From: Bacillus sp. HSf4
GTDB taxonomy: Bacteria > Bacillota > Bacilli > Bacillales > Bacillaceae
Assembly: GCF_029537375.1 (NCBI RefSeq)
Contig: NZ_CP120679.1
Location: 3,391,501-3,455,500 of the forward strand
Direction: 5' to 3'
Length of the DNA stretch: 64,000 nucleotides
The notes under the pieces were generated by a model. It worked only from the letters and a program-made list of their open reading frames with translations. It did not search any database and was not told the DNA's origin. Shown in pieces: positions 35,461 through 43,095 of the stretch. How positions within the stretch are numbered: the stretch's first letter is position 1; each line of letters starts with the position of its first letter. The position numbers were made by a program, and so were the translations under genes.

Positions 35461-36480
35461 CGCTGTCTTGTCCTGCTACTCCCGAATCCGCCTGCACCTC
35501 GATTACTATCGCACAATTCGGCCGCCTCTGTAAAAACCGCCTCCTTACACTTATAAAATGGGTAGGTCGCCGTCATTTTTGGGACATCATTTTCGAACTT
35601 TTTCCTTCTTCACTTTTATAACGTGCATGAAACACTTAATTTTGCAACATCAATTACGAAAATTTTTCCGCCTTCACTTATACAACCCCACATGTAGTGT
35701 CATTTTTGCAACATCAATATCGAAATTTTTTCGCCTTCACTTATAGATGCGTAACAACTTTCCGAAATGGACACCGTTTTTAAAATTTCGCTGTCATAAA
35801 TAGTTGCGAAGTCACTTTCGGATTGGCACACGTTTTTCTGCGTTCACTTATATAACGGGTAGGCTACCCTTGTTTTTGGGACATCAATTCCGAAGATTTT
35901 TCTGTGTTCACTTATAGAACACGTAGTCAATCTTTATTATTGGGACATAAATATCAAAAATTTTTCCGTGTTCAATAATAGATGCGTTTGTAAATTTGGC
36001 TTTGCAACTAATATTTTTTTGTTCACCTCCATGCACTTATAAAATGGGTAGGTCACCGTCATTTTTGAAACATTTTTTCGAAATTTTTTTCGCCTTCACT
36101 TATATCTGCGTATAGACTTCTGAAAATGGACATCTTAACCTAAAATTTTTCCTTCTTCACTTTTATAACGTGCAAACACCACCTATTTTTGCGACATTAA
36201 CTTCAGAAATTTTTTCGAAAACCTCCTTACACTTTATAACACGTAGGTAGTATTCGTTTTTGCAACACTAGATACGAAAATTTTTCCGCCTTCACTATTA
36301 GTTGCGTATAAACTTTCCGGATCGGACAGCATTTCGAGAATAACCGCAAGGTAACTTCTGGATCTAGACACCCTTTCGAAGAAAAAATGCTCTCGATAGT
36401 AACTGCGAATCGACTTTCGGATTGGCAACGTTTTTGAACAAAAAACATTTACGAACTTAAGTTCTGTCAGTTATAATAAA

Positions 36481-36506
36481 AAAGACGGACCCGTCAGCCC
36501 GTCAAT
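36481..36506 (-). terminator. Terminator left of the 36.6-37.7 kb operon
   Basis: GACGG...CCGTC on the minus strand followed by TTTTTT. The 126 bp between it and the gene at 36633 hold one stray repeat copy. Confidence 0.8.
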
Positions 36507-36632
36507 TGTTCAAATAATATCCGATAATCTTAGAGACGAATTGAGTTGTTCCCGCAACCGTTCGTCTTGTTTTATTTTCGCCCTCATAAACTATCCCACT
36601 ACGAATACACTTCCGGATTGGCACATACCGGT

Positions 36633-37175
36633 TTAGATGTACGGCACAAGCGCACGTTCCAATTCGGTCCTTTCCTTCCTCAACGCAGACCTTTCGTTGT
36701 GCAGCCGTTTGTTTTCGGCACAAAGCTGGGCCAGGCGTCTTTTTATTCGCAGCTCATCGTCACCGGTCGCCTCTATTAAAGCCAGCCGCCGCCTAGCAAT
36801 CTCGTAGCTGTTCGAATGGAACTCGACCTCCACCTCGCACCATTTGCGATGAACTTCGTCCCTTTTCGCAATTAAGGCGTTACGTGTCGCTTCTTTCAAC
36901 GTTTGCAGGACGTCTTCAGATAAAGCGTTCAGAGACTGAAGCGCATAGTCCGCCGGGTAAACGTCTAATATTGTGCCATTTTCCGCAATGACCAGGCGCA
37001 CCTGTTCGCGGGGATTATCATAAACGGACTGGCTGCCGCTTGTAGAGTCAAGTGTCCATACGAACGAAGCGCCTTGAGCATACTTCGGTAATACGTTTTG
37101 TGCCTGCGCTTTTGAAAGGCCGAGGCGCGCCGTTGCTTTTTTAACTGCCGCTTTAGAAACTGTATACTGCATCAT
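36633..37175 (-). CDS. 180-aa hypothetical phage protein
   Basis: ATG at 37175 with GGGAGGG upstream, overlapping the previous stop. The N-terminus (about 1-30) is helical and Lys/Ala-rich. A compact beta part (about 35-75) comes next, then a long charged coiled coil (about 85-175). No family recognised. Confidence 0.6.
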   Translation of the reverse strand: MMQYTVSKAAVKKATARLGLSKAQAQNVLPKYAQGASFVWTLDSTSGSQSVYDNPREQVRLVIAENGTILDVYPADYALQSLNALSEDVLQTLKEATRNALIAKRDEVHRKWCEVEVEFHSNSYEIARRRLALIEATGDDELRIKRRLAQLCAENKRLHNERSALRKERTELERALVPYI

Positions 37176-37510
37176 CGTGAACCCTCCCCTAGTGAAAAAC
37201 CAATTCGAACGAAATCCGTAAATGACATGCCTGCAAGTTCAGAAACATCGATTTTGCGGAGGTCTGCGCCTACCTTTGGCGTGTCTACCGTAAAAAATCG
37301 AGGGTAGTTGTTTTCGTAAAGATGGTACCCATCGCTCTTTTTTTCTAATCGGCCAGTATCGTAAAACACCAGCCAGTCATCCGAATAAGTCCCAACGACG
37401 TCGTCCGCGATTAACCAGGCGTCCGAAATTTCGTGTATTTCCTGTTTTGTATCGAATGTTTCCCCGTGATAATACAGCTTTACTGCTTGCGGTTGAAATG
37501 TATCCATCAT
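37172..37510 (-). CDS. 112-aa hypothetical phage protein
   Basis: ATG with GAGGAGGTG upstream, overlapping its neighbours on both sides by 4 bp. It is acidic and aromatic-rich (SDDWLVFYDTG, YHLYENNYPRFF). No family recognised. Confidence 0.6.
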   Translation of the reverse strand: MMDTFQPQAVKLYYHGETFDTKQEIHEISDAWLIADDVVGTYSDDWLVFYDTGRLEKKSDGYHLYENNYPRFFTVDTPKVGADLRKIDVSELAGMSFTDFVRIGFSLGEGSR

Positions 37511-37707
37511 GCCGACTGCACCTCCTCACCGAATAGTTCTCGCGCTGCCGTGACGCCGATTTCGGCGCAGCCTGCGAATGCTCTCCGGGACACTTGCGGC
37601 AAGAGTTCAGCGAATTCCTCCGGATTTAAGTTAACGAATTGATCGTCTGATCCTGCGGGATAGACATTCCACCATCCCACAACAGTTCGAACATAACGAA
37701 TTTGCAT
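37507..37707 (-). CDS. 66-aa hypothetical phage protein
   Basis: ATG at 37707 with GAGGAGG 7 nt upstream; the longer in-frame start is not used. First gene of a three-gene leftward operon with 4-bp overlaps. No family recognised. Confidence 0.6.
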   Translation of the reverse strand: MQIRYVRTVVGWWNVYPAGSDDQFVNLNPEEFAELLPQVSRRAFAGCAEIGVTAARELFGEEVQSA

Positions 37708-37746
37708 TTGTATTCCTCCTCGAGATTTTGTTACGCTTTCGAGTAC

Positions 37747-37776
37747 CATCTTAGTTAGGATTATATGGTACGCTAT
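37747..37776. promoter_or_regulatory. Dyad between divergent phage operons
   Basis: GTACCAT ... ATGGTAC with a 15-16 nt spacer lies between the leftward three-gene operon and the rightward XRE gene. A likely operator. Confidence 0.5.
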
Positions 37777-37817
37777 TACGTAAAGTCAAGAAAAAAAAAT
37801 GCAATTGGAGGGCAAAA

Positions 37818-38036
37818 ATGAAAAAAGTCAGTGTGAATATCGGGTCTATTATGGAAAAAGAAAATCTTTCACTTAGGGGTCTTGCTGATAAATGCGGGAT
37901 AAGACACGCTGCGCTTAGTGAATTAATGAATGGGAAGAGACAAAATATCAATTTTGGACATATTGAGCGAATCGCTAACACTTTTAACATTAAAGAAATC
38001 AGTGAAATTATAAGTTTAGTTGAGGTAGAAGAATAA
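37818..38036 (+). CDS. XRE-family HTH regulator B
   Basis: 72 aa; TTGGAGGG precedes the ATG. Cro/C1 HTH as LSLRGLADKCGIRHAALSELMNGKR, with the C-terminal dimer segment ERIANTFNIKEISEIISL. Divergent from the 37707 operon with a dyad between. Candidate lysogeny repressor. Confidence 0.85.
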   Translation: MKKVSVNIGSIMEKENLSLRGLADKCGIRHAALSELMNGKRQNINFGHIERIANTFNIKEISEIISLVEVEE

Positions 38037-38181
38037 AACGGATCTTAGAAACGACTTGGGTATATCGTCGTCAACATTGGCGAAGATGACTGGCGGAGAG
38101 TTTGTTGCCTTGAAGGTGATCGCGCAAATATACGAATACTTGGATTGCCCGATCGAAGAGATCGTCCAGTTGAACGCGTAG
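38029..38181 (+). pseudogene. Remnant of a second Cro/C1-type regulator (N-terminus lost)
   Basis: Out of frame with the preceding gene, codons read KNKTDLRNDLGISSSTLAKM and then a typical HTH_26 C-terminus ending YEYLDCPIEEIVQLNA plus TAG. The first 15-20 codons of that family are missing and replaced by the end of regulator B. No start or ribosome site is present. Confidence 0.7.
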
Positions 38182-38213
38182 AAAACACGGTGGTTACGTA
38201 CGAATAAGTATAC

Positions 38214-38241
38214 AAAAAAGCCCGACTCTGTCGAGCGGGCT
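38214..38241 (-). terminator. Terminator of the candidate immunity gene
   Basis: Minus strand: AGCCCGCTCGA, CAG loop, AGTCGGGCT, then TTTTT. Confidence 0.85.
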
Positions 38242-38245
38242 ATTT

Positions 38246-38560
38246 CTATTTTTCTTCTGCGTCTACAGACGAGCTTCCTATTTTATCACTCGCCGGATCA
38301 TATAAACCATCGAACTCTTTAGACTTATCACCATTTAAATACCCTTCAACGGTGATAGCTCCGGTTGGATCAATAAAATAATCATCATAATAAGCAATCT
38401 TTTCTATACCTTTATACTCATTATGTAGATATTCAGTCATCTTAGTTTTTGCTTTCTCAAAAAGTGCAGCCTCTTCTTTTTTGACATCATATTGGTGCTT
38501 CATAAACAACCCTCCACCTGCTATAATTAACAATAGTAGGATAATAATGTATTTTTTCAA
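38246..38560 (-). CDS. Membrane-anchored small protein (DUF1433-like), candidate immunity protein
   Basis: 104 aa with a TTG start; AAAGGAATG lies upstream. Residues 4-20 form one hydrophobic helix, followed by an exposed, acidic domain (YLHNEYKGIEKIAYYDDYF). There is no lipobox cysteine. The sequence resembles the DUF1433-type small proteins of Bacillus and Staphylococcus as I remember them. It is transcribed divergently from the lipase-like toxin gene, 58 bp away, so immunity is inferred from location and topology. Confidence 0.65.
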   Translation of the reverse strand: MKKYIIILLLLIIAGGGLFMKHQYDVKKEEAALFEKAKTKMTEYLHNEYKGIEKIAYYDDYFIDPTGAITVEGYLNGDKSKEFDGLYDPASDKIGSSSVDAEEK

Positions 38561-38618
38561 ATGAAATTCATTCCTTTCCTATTATTATTTTACCATTACA
38601 CGGAAGGTGTTGTGTATC

Positions 38619-40058
38619 GTGAGTAACAAAATAAAAAAGTCAAATCTTACTGATGAGACTTATTATCGTATAAGCCAGCGATCTTACAACTATGATTATC
38701 TCAGAAAAAAATTAAAAAACAAAGAGTACATACGGATTAATTCATCTGTTTCCGGAGCCACCTACTGGTATGTTGATAAAATTAAAACAGACGATGACAC
38801 CGGACTTGATGCGGTTGTTCTGTCACAAGCCGAAAATAAAAACGGTAAATGGGTAAAATCCGATAATCCAAAAAATGTTGTCGTATCCTTCGCAGGAACT
38901 GATCTCGGAAAAAATCTGGAAGCAGACGGAGCAAAAGCAGACCTTGAAAATGTCGTTGTTGGGTTAGATCCTAAACAGGAAACTGAATATATAATCGAAA
39001 AAGACGCAAAAGATACGTCCAAAACGCTCGGTGTGTATACACGATCGATGGAACAACTTCAGATGATGGAATCCGGAAACTATAAAGTCATTACAAAGAC
39101 GACTCAAATCAATCAGGCTGATCGGTTAGTTAAAGAAGTCAAACAAAAGTATAAAGGAACATCGACGATTGTTTCTACGACGGGGCACTCCCTTGGCGGC
39201 GCAGAGGCGGAATACAGCGCGGTCAACAATGATGTTTACGCCGTTGCTTTCAACAGTCCTTCAATCGTTCATCTGCATTCCGAGGAAAAACAGAAGGAGA
39301 TCAATAACGGCAATTATAATTCATATGTGAAATCGATCATCAATCCGGACGACATGGTCGGTTCCGGCTGGTGGGATGAGTATGACCGCCATAACGGTAC
39401 CACTATTTACACAAAAGACCCTTCTCTCGCTGAAGCAAATCGCGAAGAAAGACTCGACGGTAATAAGCTTCAACAGGTAGGAAGAAATCTCCTATATTTC
39501 GCTAATACGCTTATCTTTCAAAATCCGGACACACACGGGATAAATAAATCAAACTTCTCCTTCGACGAAAACGGCAACATTCAAAATATAGAAGGCGATG
39601 AACTCGTTTATGACAAAAATTTAAACGCGATGCTGCCGGCCGAGGTTGCATCTGGAAGCGACGCGATTAAAGTTACGCCTGAAGTCGCGAAGCAGCTCGC
39701 GGAAAAAGTAAACGCGATCATCAATGACCTGCGCACAATGAAAAGAGAGGCCGAGAACGCCTATCAGGAGCACGACGCCACGATAAACGATCTGAAACAC
39801 GAGACCTATCGCCAAGTCGGCCACGGCTTATACGATCAGCTTACGCTCGATGACGTAAACAATACGCTGAATGATCTGGCACAGTCGTTTGACAAAAAAG
39901 GAAATCCGCTGTTTTACGATGTCCATGCTGAAAAAGCATACATTGCTTCATTGCAAAATACGATTTCCGATTTGGAAGACATCAGCGGCTACCTTGCGCA
40001 AATCGCAAAGGATTTTAAAGCAAAAGATAAAATGCTCGCTAACTGGCTAAAACTTTAG
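38619..40058 (+). CDS. TslA-like predicted T7SS lipase effector (lipase domain first)
   Basis: 479 aa from the GTG at 38619 (GGAAGGTG 9 nt upstream; earlier GTG/TTG overlap it). Residues about 1-310 form an alpha/beta lipase domain with oxyanion loop VVSFAGTD (88-95) and nucleophile elbow GHSLGG (189-194, Ser191). The acid is probably D244/D245 and the His is H258 or H306. There is no signal peptide. Residues about 340-479 are helical and charged (ELAEK-like, NAIINDLRTMKREAENAY), like WXG/LXG proteins. This reverse order matches the S. aureus phospholipase toxin TslA. A small helical partner gene follows 11 bp downstream. Confidence 0.75.
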   Translation: MSNKIKKSNLTDETYYRISQRSYNYDYLRKKLKNKEYIRINSSVSGATYWYVDKIKTDDDTGLDAVVLSQAENKNGKWVKSDNPKNVVVSFAGTDLGKNLEADGAKADLENVVVGLDPKQETEYIIEKDAKDTSKTLGVYTRSMEQLQMMESGNYKVITKTTQINQADRLVKEVKQKYKGTSTIVSTTGHSLGGAEAEYSAVNNDVYAVAFNSPSIVHLHSEEKQKEINNGNYNSYVKSIINPDDMVGSGWWDEYDRHNGTTIYTKDPSLAEANREERLDGNKLQQVGRNLLYFANTLIFQNPDTHGINKSNFSFDENGNIQNIEGDELVYDKNLNAMLPAEVASGSDAIKVTPEVAKQLAEKVNAIINDLRTMKREAENAYQEHDATINDLKHETYRQVGHGLYDQLTLDDVNNTLNDLAQSFDKKGNPLFYDVHAEKAYIASLQNTISDLEDISGYLAQIAKDFKAKDKMLANWLKL

Positions 40059-40069
40059 GAGTGGAATAA

Positions 40070-40381
40070 ATGGATACATTAGATAACTTCATTCAAAAGC
40101 AAAACGACCCAATGGAAAAGCGAAGGCAGCTTAATATGCTGAAATCCGGTATGAGAGGCACGGCAGGAGCCAAGCTCGAATCCGTTCGAAATACCCTAAA
40201 ACCCAAATTTAAAGTAGACGAGATTCAGAAAGAAATGAACAGCGTCTATTCATCGCTTCTCTACAGTTTCAAAGGGAAAGCGCAGCAGGCGCTGGCACAA
40301 CGGATCAGCCAAAGCGCCCAGCAGCTCATTAAAATGGAGCAGGACGGAGAAAGCTTTGTGAACGGGTTTAAGACGAGATAA
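40070..40381 (+). CDS. Small helical partner protein (TlaA-like)
   Basis: 103 aa; AGGAGTGG precedes the ATG. It is wholly helical and charged, with two helices separated by TLKPKFKVDE. Short helical partner proteins (TlaA1/2 in S. aureus) bind the C-terminal domain of TslA to form the secretion signal. Only one partner is seen here. Function rests on position and helix content; no WXG motif is present. Confidence 0.6.
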   Translation: MDTLDNFIQKQNDPMEKRRQLNMLKSGMRGTAGAKLESVRNTLKPKFKVDEIQKEMNSVYSSLLYSFKGKAQQALAQRISQSAQQLIKMEQDGESFVNGFKTR

Positions 40382-40412
40382 AGGCGCCTTAATTGGCGTC
40401 TTATTTTTTCAA
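40382..40412 (+). terminator. Terminator of the toxin-partner operon
   Basis: AAGGCGCC, 6-nt loop, GGCGTCTT, then TTTTTT after an A. Confidence 0.75.
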
Positions 40413-40442
40413 CAACATTATCTGTTCTGTTTTCGCCACACT

Positions 40443-40472
40443 AAAAAGACGCCAACCTATTCGTCAGCGTCT
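40443..40472 (-). terminator. Terminator overlapping the 3' end of regulator C
   Basis: Minus strand: AAGACGC, loop, GCGTCTT, then TTT. Confidence 0.6.
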
Positions 40473-40675
40473 TCGGTCAAGTCGATAAGCTCCCGTATGT
40501 CCGTTATATTCAACGCAGTCGCAATCCGGCTAAGGTGGTCGAGTTGTACCCGTTCCTTAATTCCGCGGCTTAGTTCGCTGATAGCAGACGGACGTATTCC
40601 GGTCAGTTCAGCGAGTTCCTTCTGCGTCATATCCTTCCGATCAAGTAGCTCGGCTAATTTTAGTTTAACGATCAT
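40457..40675 (-). CDS. XRE-family HTH regulator C
   Basis: 72 aa; ATG at 40675 with AGGAGGTG 6 nt upstream. HTH as MTQKELAELTGIRPSAISELSRG. Same size and fold as regulator B. An ATATCG-TAAAAG-CGATAT dyad lies 24 bp upstream, so autoregulation and control of the divergent peptide operon is likely. Confidence 0.88.
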   Translation of the reverse strand: MIVKLKLAELLDRKDMTQKELAELTGIRPSAISELSRGIKERVQLDHLSRIATALNITDIRELIDLTEDADE

Positions 40676-40698
40676 TGCCGGCACCTCCTGCGCTCATT

Positions 40699-40716
40699 AT
40701 ATCGTAAAAGCGATAT
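40699..40716. promoter_or_regulatory. Operator-like dyad between regulator C and the peptide operon
   Basis: ATATCG-TAAAAG-CGATAT, perfect 6-bp arms. Confidence 0.6.
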
Positions 40717-40732
40717 TTTTGTAAATGACGTA

Positions 40733-40761
40733 TTGACGTTATAACGGTTATGCGTTATAAT
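40733..40761 (+). promoter_or_regulatory. Near-consensus sigma-A promoter
   Basis: TTGACG, 17-bp spacer, TATAAT. The spacer contains GTTATAACGGTTAT repeats. Drives the small-peptide operon. Confidence 0.85.
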
Positions 40762-40788
40762 TAAAGTAACGAAAGGAGGTGAACGTAA

Positions 40789-40935
40789 TTGATTGACATA
40801 GTGATGAAACTTTCGGCAATCATCGCAACTTGGCTCGGGATTCTAAAGATCGTCTTAGAACTCCGCAAGATGCGAAAAGATACCGAAAGTGAGAAGCGAC
40901 GGCTTCCCGCAAAGAAACACCGTCGCCGTACTTAA
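40789..40935 (+). CDS. 48-aa small membrane peptide B
   Basis: TTG start with AAAGGAGGTG 7 nt upstream; 49 codons to TAA at 40935. One hydrophobic helix (SAIIATWLGILKIVLEL) then a very basic tail ending KKHRRRT. Same layout as peptide A at 35320. It could be a membrane-acting toxin or a small regulator. Followed by a GGGGC/GCCCC hairpin (40942-40958). Confidence 0.65.
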   Translation: MIDIVMKLSAIIATWLGILKIVLELRKMRKDTESEKRRLPAKKHRRRT

Positions 40936-40979
40936 CCTACGAGGGGCATTGCGCCCCTTGTCAATCAATTATAACACGA

Positions 40980-41141
40980 ATGAAACGAATTAATACCACG
41001 GAAATTTTGTTAATCGTCGTCTTGCTCGCCTGGATTGCGGATATGAACTTCGGCCGGCTTTCCGTCCTGGACTACGTCGGCCTCGGCTCAGCTGTCGTTT
41101 TTATCGCGCTTCTATTCTTTAAATCGAGGAGGAATCGGTAA
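40980..41141 (+). CDS. 53-aa protein with two membrane segments
   Basis: ATG at 40980, TAA at 41141. Hydrophobic segments: ILLIVVLLAWIA and VGLGSAVVFIALLFF. The ribosome site is weak. The stop overlaps the next ATG (TAATG), so translation coupling is likely. Confidence 0.6.
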   Translation: MKRINTTEILLIVVLLAWIADMNFGRLSVLDYVGLGSAVVFIALLFFKSRRNR

Positions 41142-41338
41142 TGACGCTTTATATAAAACGCTTGTGGTCCGACACGCCGCGATTATCCCGGCAGCAGACC
41201 GATCAGCTTCTCGATCTATATCAGCGCCCTGTCGCGACGTTCAAAGACGCCGGCAAAGCGTATCAGATCGGCTTCAACACGGCGCTTACGTGTCTCGGCT
41301 ATCTAATCGCAACCAAACACGGAGGTACTGACGAATAG
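41141..41338 (+). CDS. 65-aa hypothetical phage protein
   Basis: GAGGAGG lies 8 nt upstream of the ATG. Soluble-looking, with helices such as SRQQTDQLLDLYQRP. No family recognised. Confidence 0.65.
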   Translation: MTLYIKRLWSDTPRLSRQQTDQLLDLYQRPVATFKDAGKAYQIGFNTALTCLGYLIATKHGGTDE

Positions 41339-41379
41339 ATTTTCCGTTATAATAACGGTAACGATCGGAGGGGATTACG

Positions 41380-41595
41380 ATGAACACAAAAGAATACGCA
41401 GCATTAGTCGAAATGGTTGCGTGTGCTCGCTATCTTGCGGCGTTGACGGATAATCCGGACGTAGTTGATGTCGCAGAGAAGGTGAAAGAATTAGGCGCAG
41501 AAGCAGCGGAGGCGATCGGCCAGTCATCGGAAATTCTTAAACGTGATTCAGTCGAACGCTATCACGATGTTCGAAAGTATTTTGACGGAAAATAA
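41380..41595 (+). CDS. 71-aa helical hypothetical protein
   Basis: CGGAGGGG precedes the ATG. An acidic, helical protein (YAALVEMVACARYLAAL). Just upstream is CCGTTAT-AATAACGG, a palindrome that contains a TATAAT box and may be a promoter with operator. Confidence 0.68.
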   Translation: MNTKEYAALVEMVACARYLAALTDNPDVVDVAEKVKELGAEAAEAIGQSSEILKRDSVERYHDVRKYFDGK

Positions 41596-41695
41596 GGCGT
41601 TAAGCGGCCGCCGATACCTAATATACCCGCAGTAGATTCCGGCGGCTCCTACGCTTTAATTTCGTGGAAAAATCGTTGAAAGGAGACGATGCAGA

Positions 41696-41848
41696 ATGTC
41701 GATCAATAAAACACGCGGCTTTCTCTACGGACTGTCTCGCCTGCTTGGCGATGTAAATGCGGTCAAGAAAGGAACCGTAGGAAAACGGATCGTACGAAGG
41801 GCAGCCGGGAAGCAAACCGGAAAAGCGCTCCGCAAACTGTTTAAATGA
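41696..41848 (+). CDS. 50-aa very basic small protein
   Basis: AAAGGAGA precedes the ATG; ends TGA at 41848. Very rich in Lys/Arg/Gly (VKKGTVGKRIVRRAAGK). Similar short basic proteins are widespread in Bacillus phages. Probably nucleic-acid binding. Not named. Confidence 0.75.
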   Translation: MSINKTRGFLYGLSRLLGDVNAVKKGTVGKRIVRRAAGKQTGKALRKLFK

Positions 41849-41937
41849 CGGAATAATTTACCGTAACCGAATCGCTTTGTCTCGGCGGACTATTACTATA
41901 TCATTATAGTAACTACGCTGAAACGAGGTGATTCTTT

Positions 41938-42747
41938 TTGTTTATTTCGCCCATGCTGCTTGAATCCGCAAAGGAGCCGTTTAACTCTGACGACTATATC
42001 ACGGAAACCAAATTCGACGGCATCCGTCTGATCGCGTCCAGGAATAACGGCTTAATTCGCCTATACACACGCCACAACAACGAAGTCACCTTTAAATTTC
42101 CGGAACTATTAACGCTCGACATACCGGACGGCACCGTACTAGACGGCGAGCTTATAGTGCCCGGTCCGACAGGCGCCGGCGATTTCGAGGCCGTCATGGA
42201 ACGGTTCCAGTCGCGAAAAAGTTATCATCCGATAGTATTTTGCGTGTTCGATGTCCTGCGGATAGACGGCGTTTCAGTTACGTCTAGGCCGCTGTATAAA
42301 CGGAAAGAACTCCTGGCCGGCCTAAAGATCGATCACCCCAACGTTAAAGTAGTCGAGGGTGTGCGTGGCCTTGCTGCGGATTATTTCGAATTAGTCCGCA
42401 AAAATAAGATCGAGGGCATCGTTATGAAGCGTGCTGATTCGGTTTATGCGGAAAATAAGCGGTCAGATCGCTGGCTGAAGATCGTTAACTACGAATATAC
42501 TGACGTTTTGATAACGGGGCTACTCAAAGAAGATAATGCGCTGCTGCTTTCGTATATGGACGGACAATATGCCGGTGTGATGGAGTTTATGCCGTACGAT
42601 GCGCGGCGAAAGTTACATTCGGAGAGAAAAGGCGTTGAGGAAACGGATAAATACGTCTATATTGAGCCGATTGAGTGTCGCGTCAAACACCGATTCAAGA
42701 CGAAAAACGGGTTACTGCGGATTCCTTCGTTCCATGAATGGCGTTGA
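41938..42747 (+). CDS. ATP-dependent DNA ligase (YoqV/LigB-like)
   Basis: 269 aa, the same size as SPbeta YoqV. TTG start with GAGGTG 7 nt upstream. Adenylation motif I is ETKFDGIR with K25 as the AMP acceptor. Motif III DGEL, motif IV EGIVMKR and motif V WLKI are all visible. Seals nicks using ATP; bacterial hosts use NAD+-dependent LigA, so this is a phage-type enzyme. Confidence 0.95.
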   Translation: MFISPMLLESAKEPFNSDDYITETKFDGIRLIASRNNGLIRLYTRHNNEVTFKFPELLTLDIPDGTVLDGELIVPGPTGAGDFEAVMERFQSRKSYHPIVFCVFDVLRIDGVSVTSRPLYKRKELLAGLKIDHPNVKVVEGVRGLAADYFELVRKNKIEGIVMKRADSVYAENKRSDRWLKIVNYEYTDVLITGLLKEDNALLLSYMDGQYAGVMEFMPYDARRKLHSERKGVEETDKYVYIEPIECRVKHRFKTKNGLLRIPSFHEWR

Positions 42748-42794
42748 ATGTGCCGGCCATTTATCGTATTCTAATAGTCGGAGGTTGAGGACGA

Positions 42795-42968
42795 ATGGAT
42801 TACGAAACAAAAGGATACGATACGACGATTATCTACGACTACAAGGAATATCCGGATGTTCATTATGGCCGCTGCGACAACTGTGATTATACGCTGTTCA
42901 AAAGTTCGGTGAAGGATGGCGTTTTCTTGCGTGAGTGCCGCAGATGCGGTATGAAGAAGAGTATTTAG
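42795..42968 (+). CDS. 57-aa zinc-ribbon protein
   Basis: ATG at 42795 with GAGG/GGAGG upstream. Two CxxC knuckles, CDNC and CRRC, joined by a short beta segment. No family name. Followed by a strong terminator. Confidence 0.72.
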   Translation: MDYETKGYDTTIIYDYKEYPDVHYGRCDNCDYTLFKSSVKDGVFLRECRRCGMKKSI

Positions 42969-42973
42969 AGATT

Positions 42974-43000
42974 CAGACGCCCTAACAGGCGTCTTTTTTA
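42974..43000 (+). terminator. Terminator before the rap gene
   Basis: GACGCC-CTAACA-GGCGTC then TTTTTT. Confidence 0.92.
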
Positions 43001-43016
43001 TTGCGGCATACCGAAA
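43001..43016 (+). promoter_or_regulatory. ComA box of the phage rap gene
   Basis: TTGCGG-CATA-CCGAAA matches the ComA consensus TTGCGG-N4-CCGCAA with one mismatch. It lies 13 bp upstream of a -35 (TTCAAC, 43029) with -10 TATAGT (43051), as in ComA-activated rap promoters. Confidence 0.72.
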
Positions 43017-43095
43017 ATTTTTTCACTTTTCAACCTATTATCACTCTAAGTATAGTAATATATTTACAAAAGGAAATAAAAAGGGAGAGGTGGAA

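Larger units (their letters stand above)
35257..36620. repeat. Array of about 15 diverged tandem repeats, mostly 61-64 bp apart
   Basis: The core CACTTATA (or a near match) is at 35548, 35611, 35675, 35738, 35845, 35909, 35973 (CAATAATA), 36034, 36097, 36158, 36230 and 36293. Diverged copies are near 35793, 36338 and 36394. Stray copies are at 35257 and 36605. Most units carry TTTTTGSGACATCAA and TTCGAAAATTTTT; others carry CTTTCCGRATNGGACA. No reading frame runs through. The 1.2-kb interval 35461-36632 holds nothing else except a terminator. Confidence 0.85.

Noticed and set aside
35540..36440. CRISPR array
   Set aside because: The units drift over their whole length, there are no near-identical short repeats with unique spacers, and there are no cas genes.
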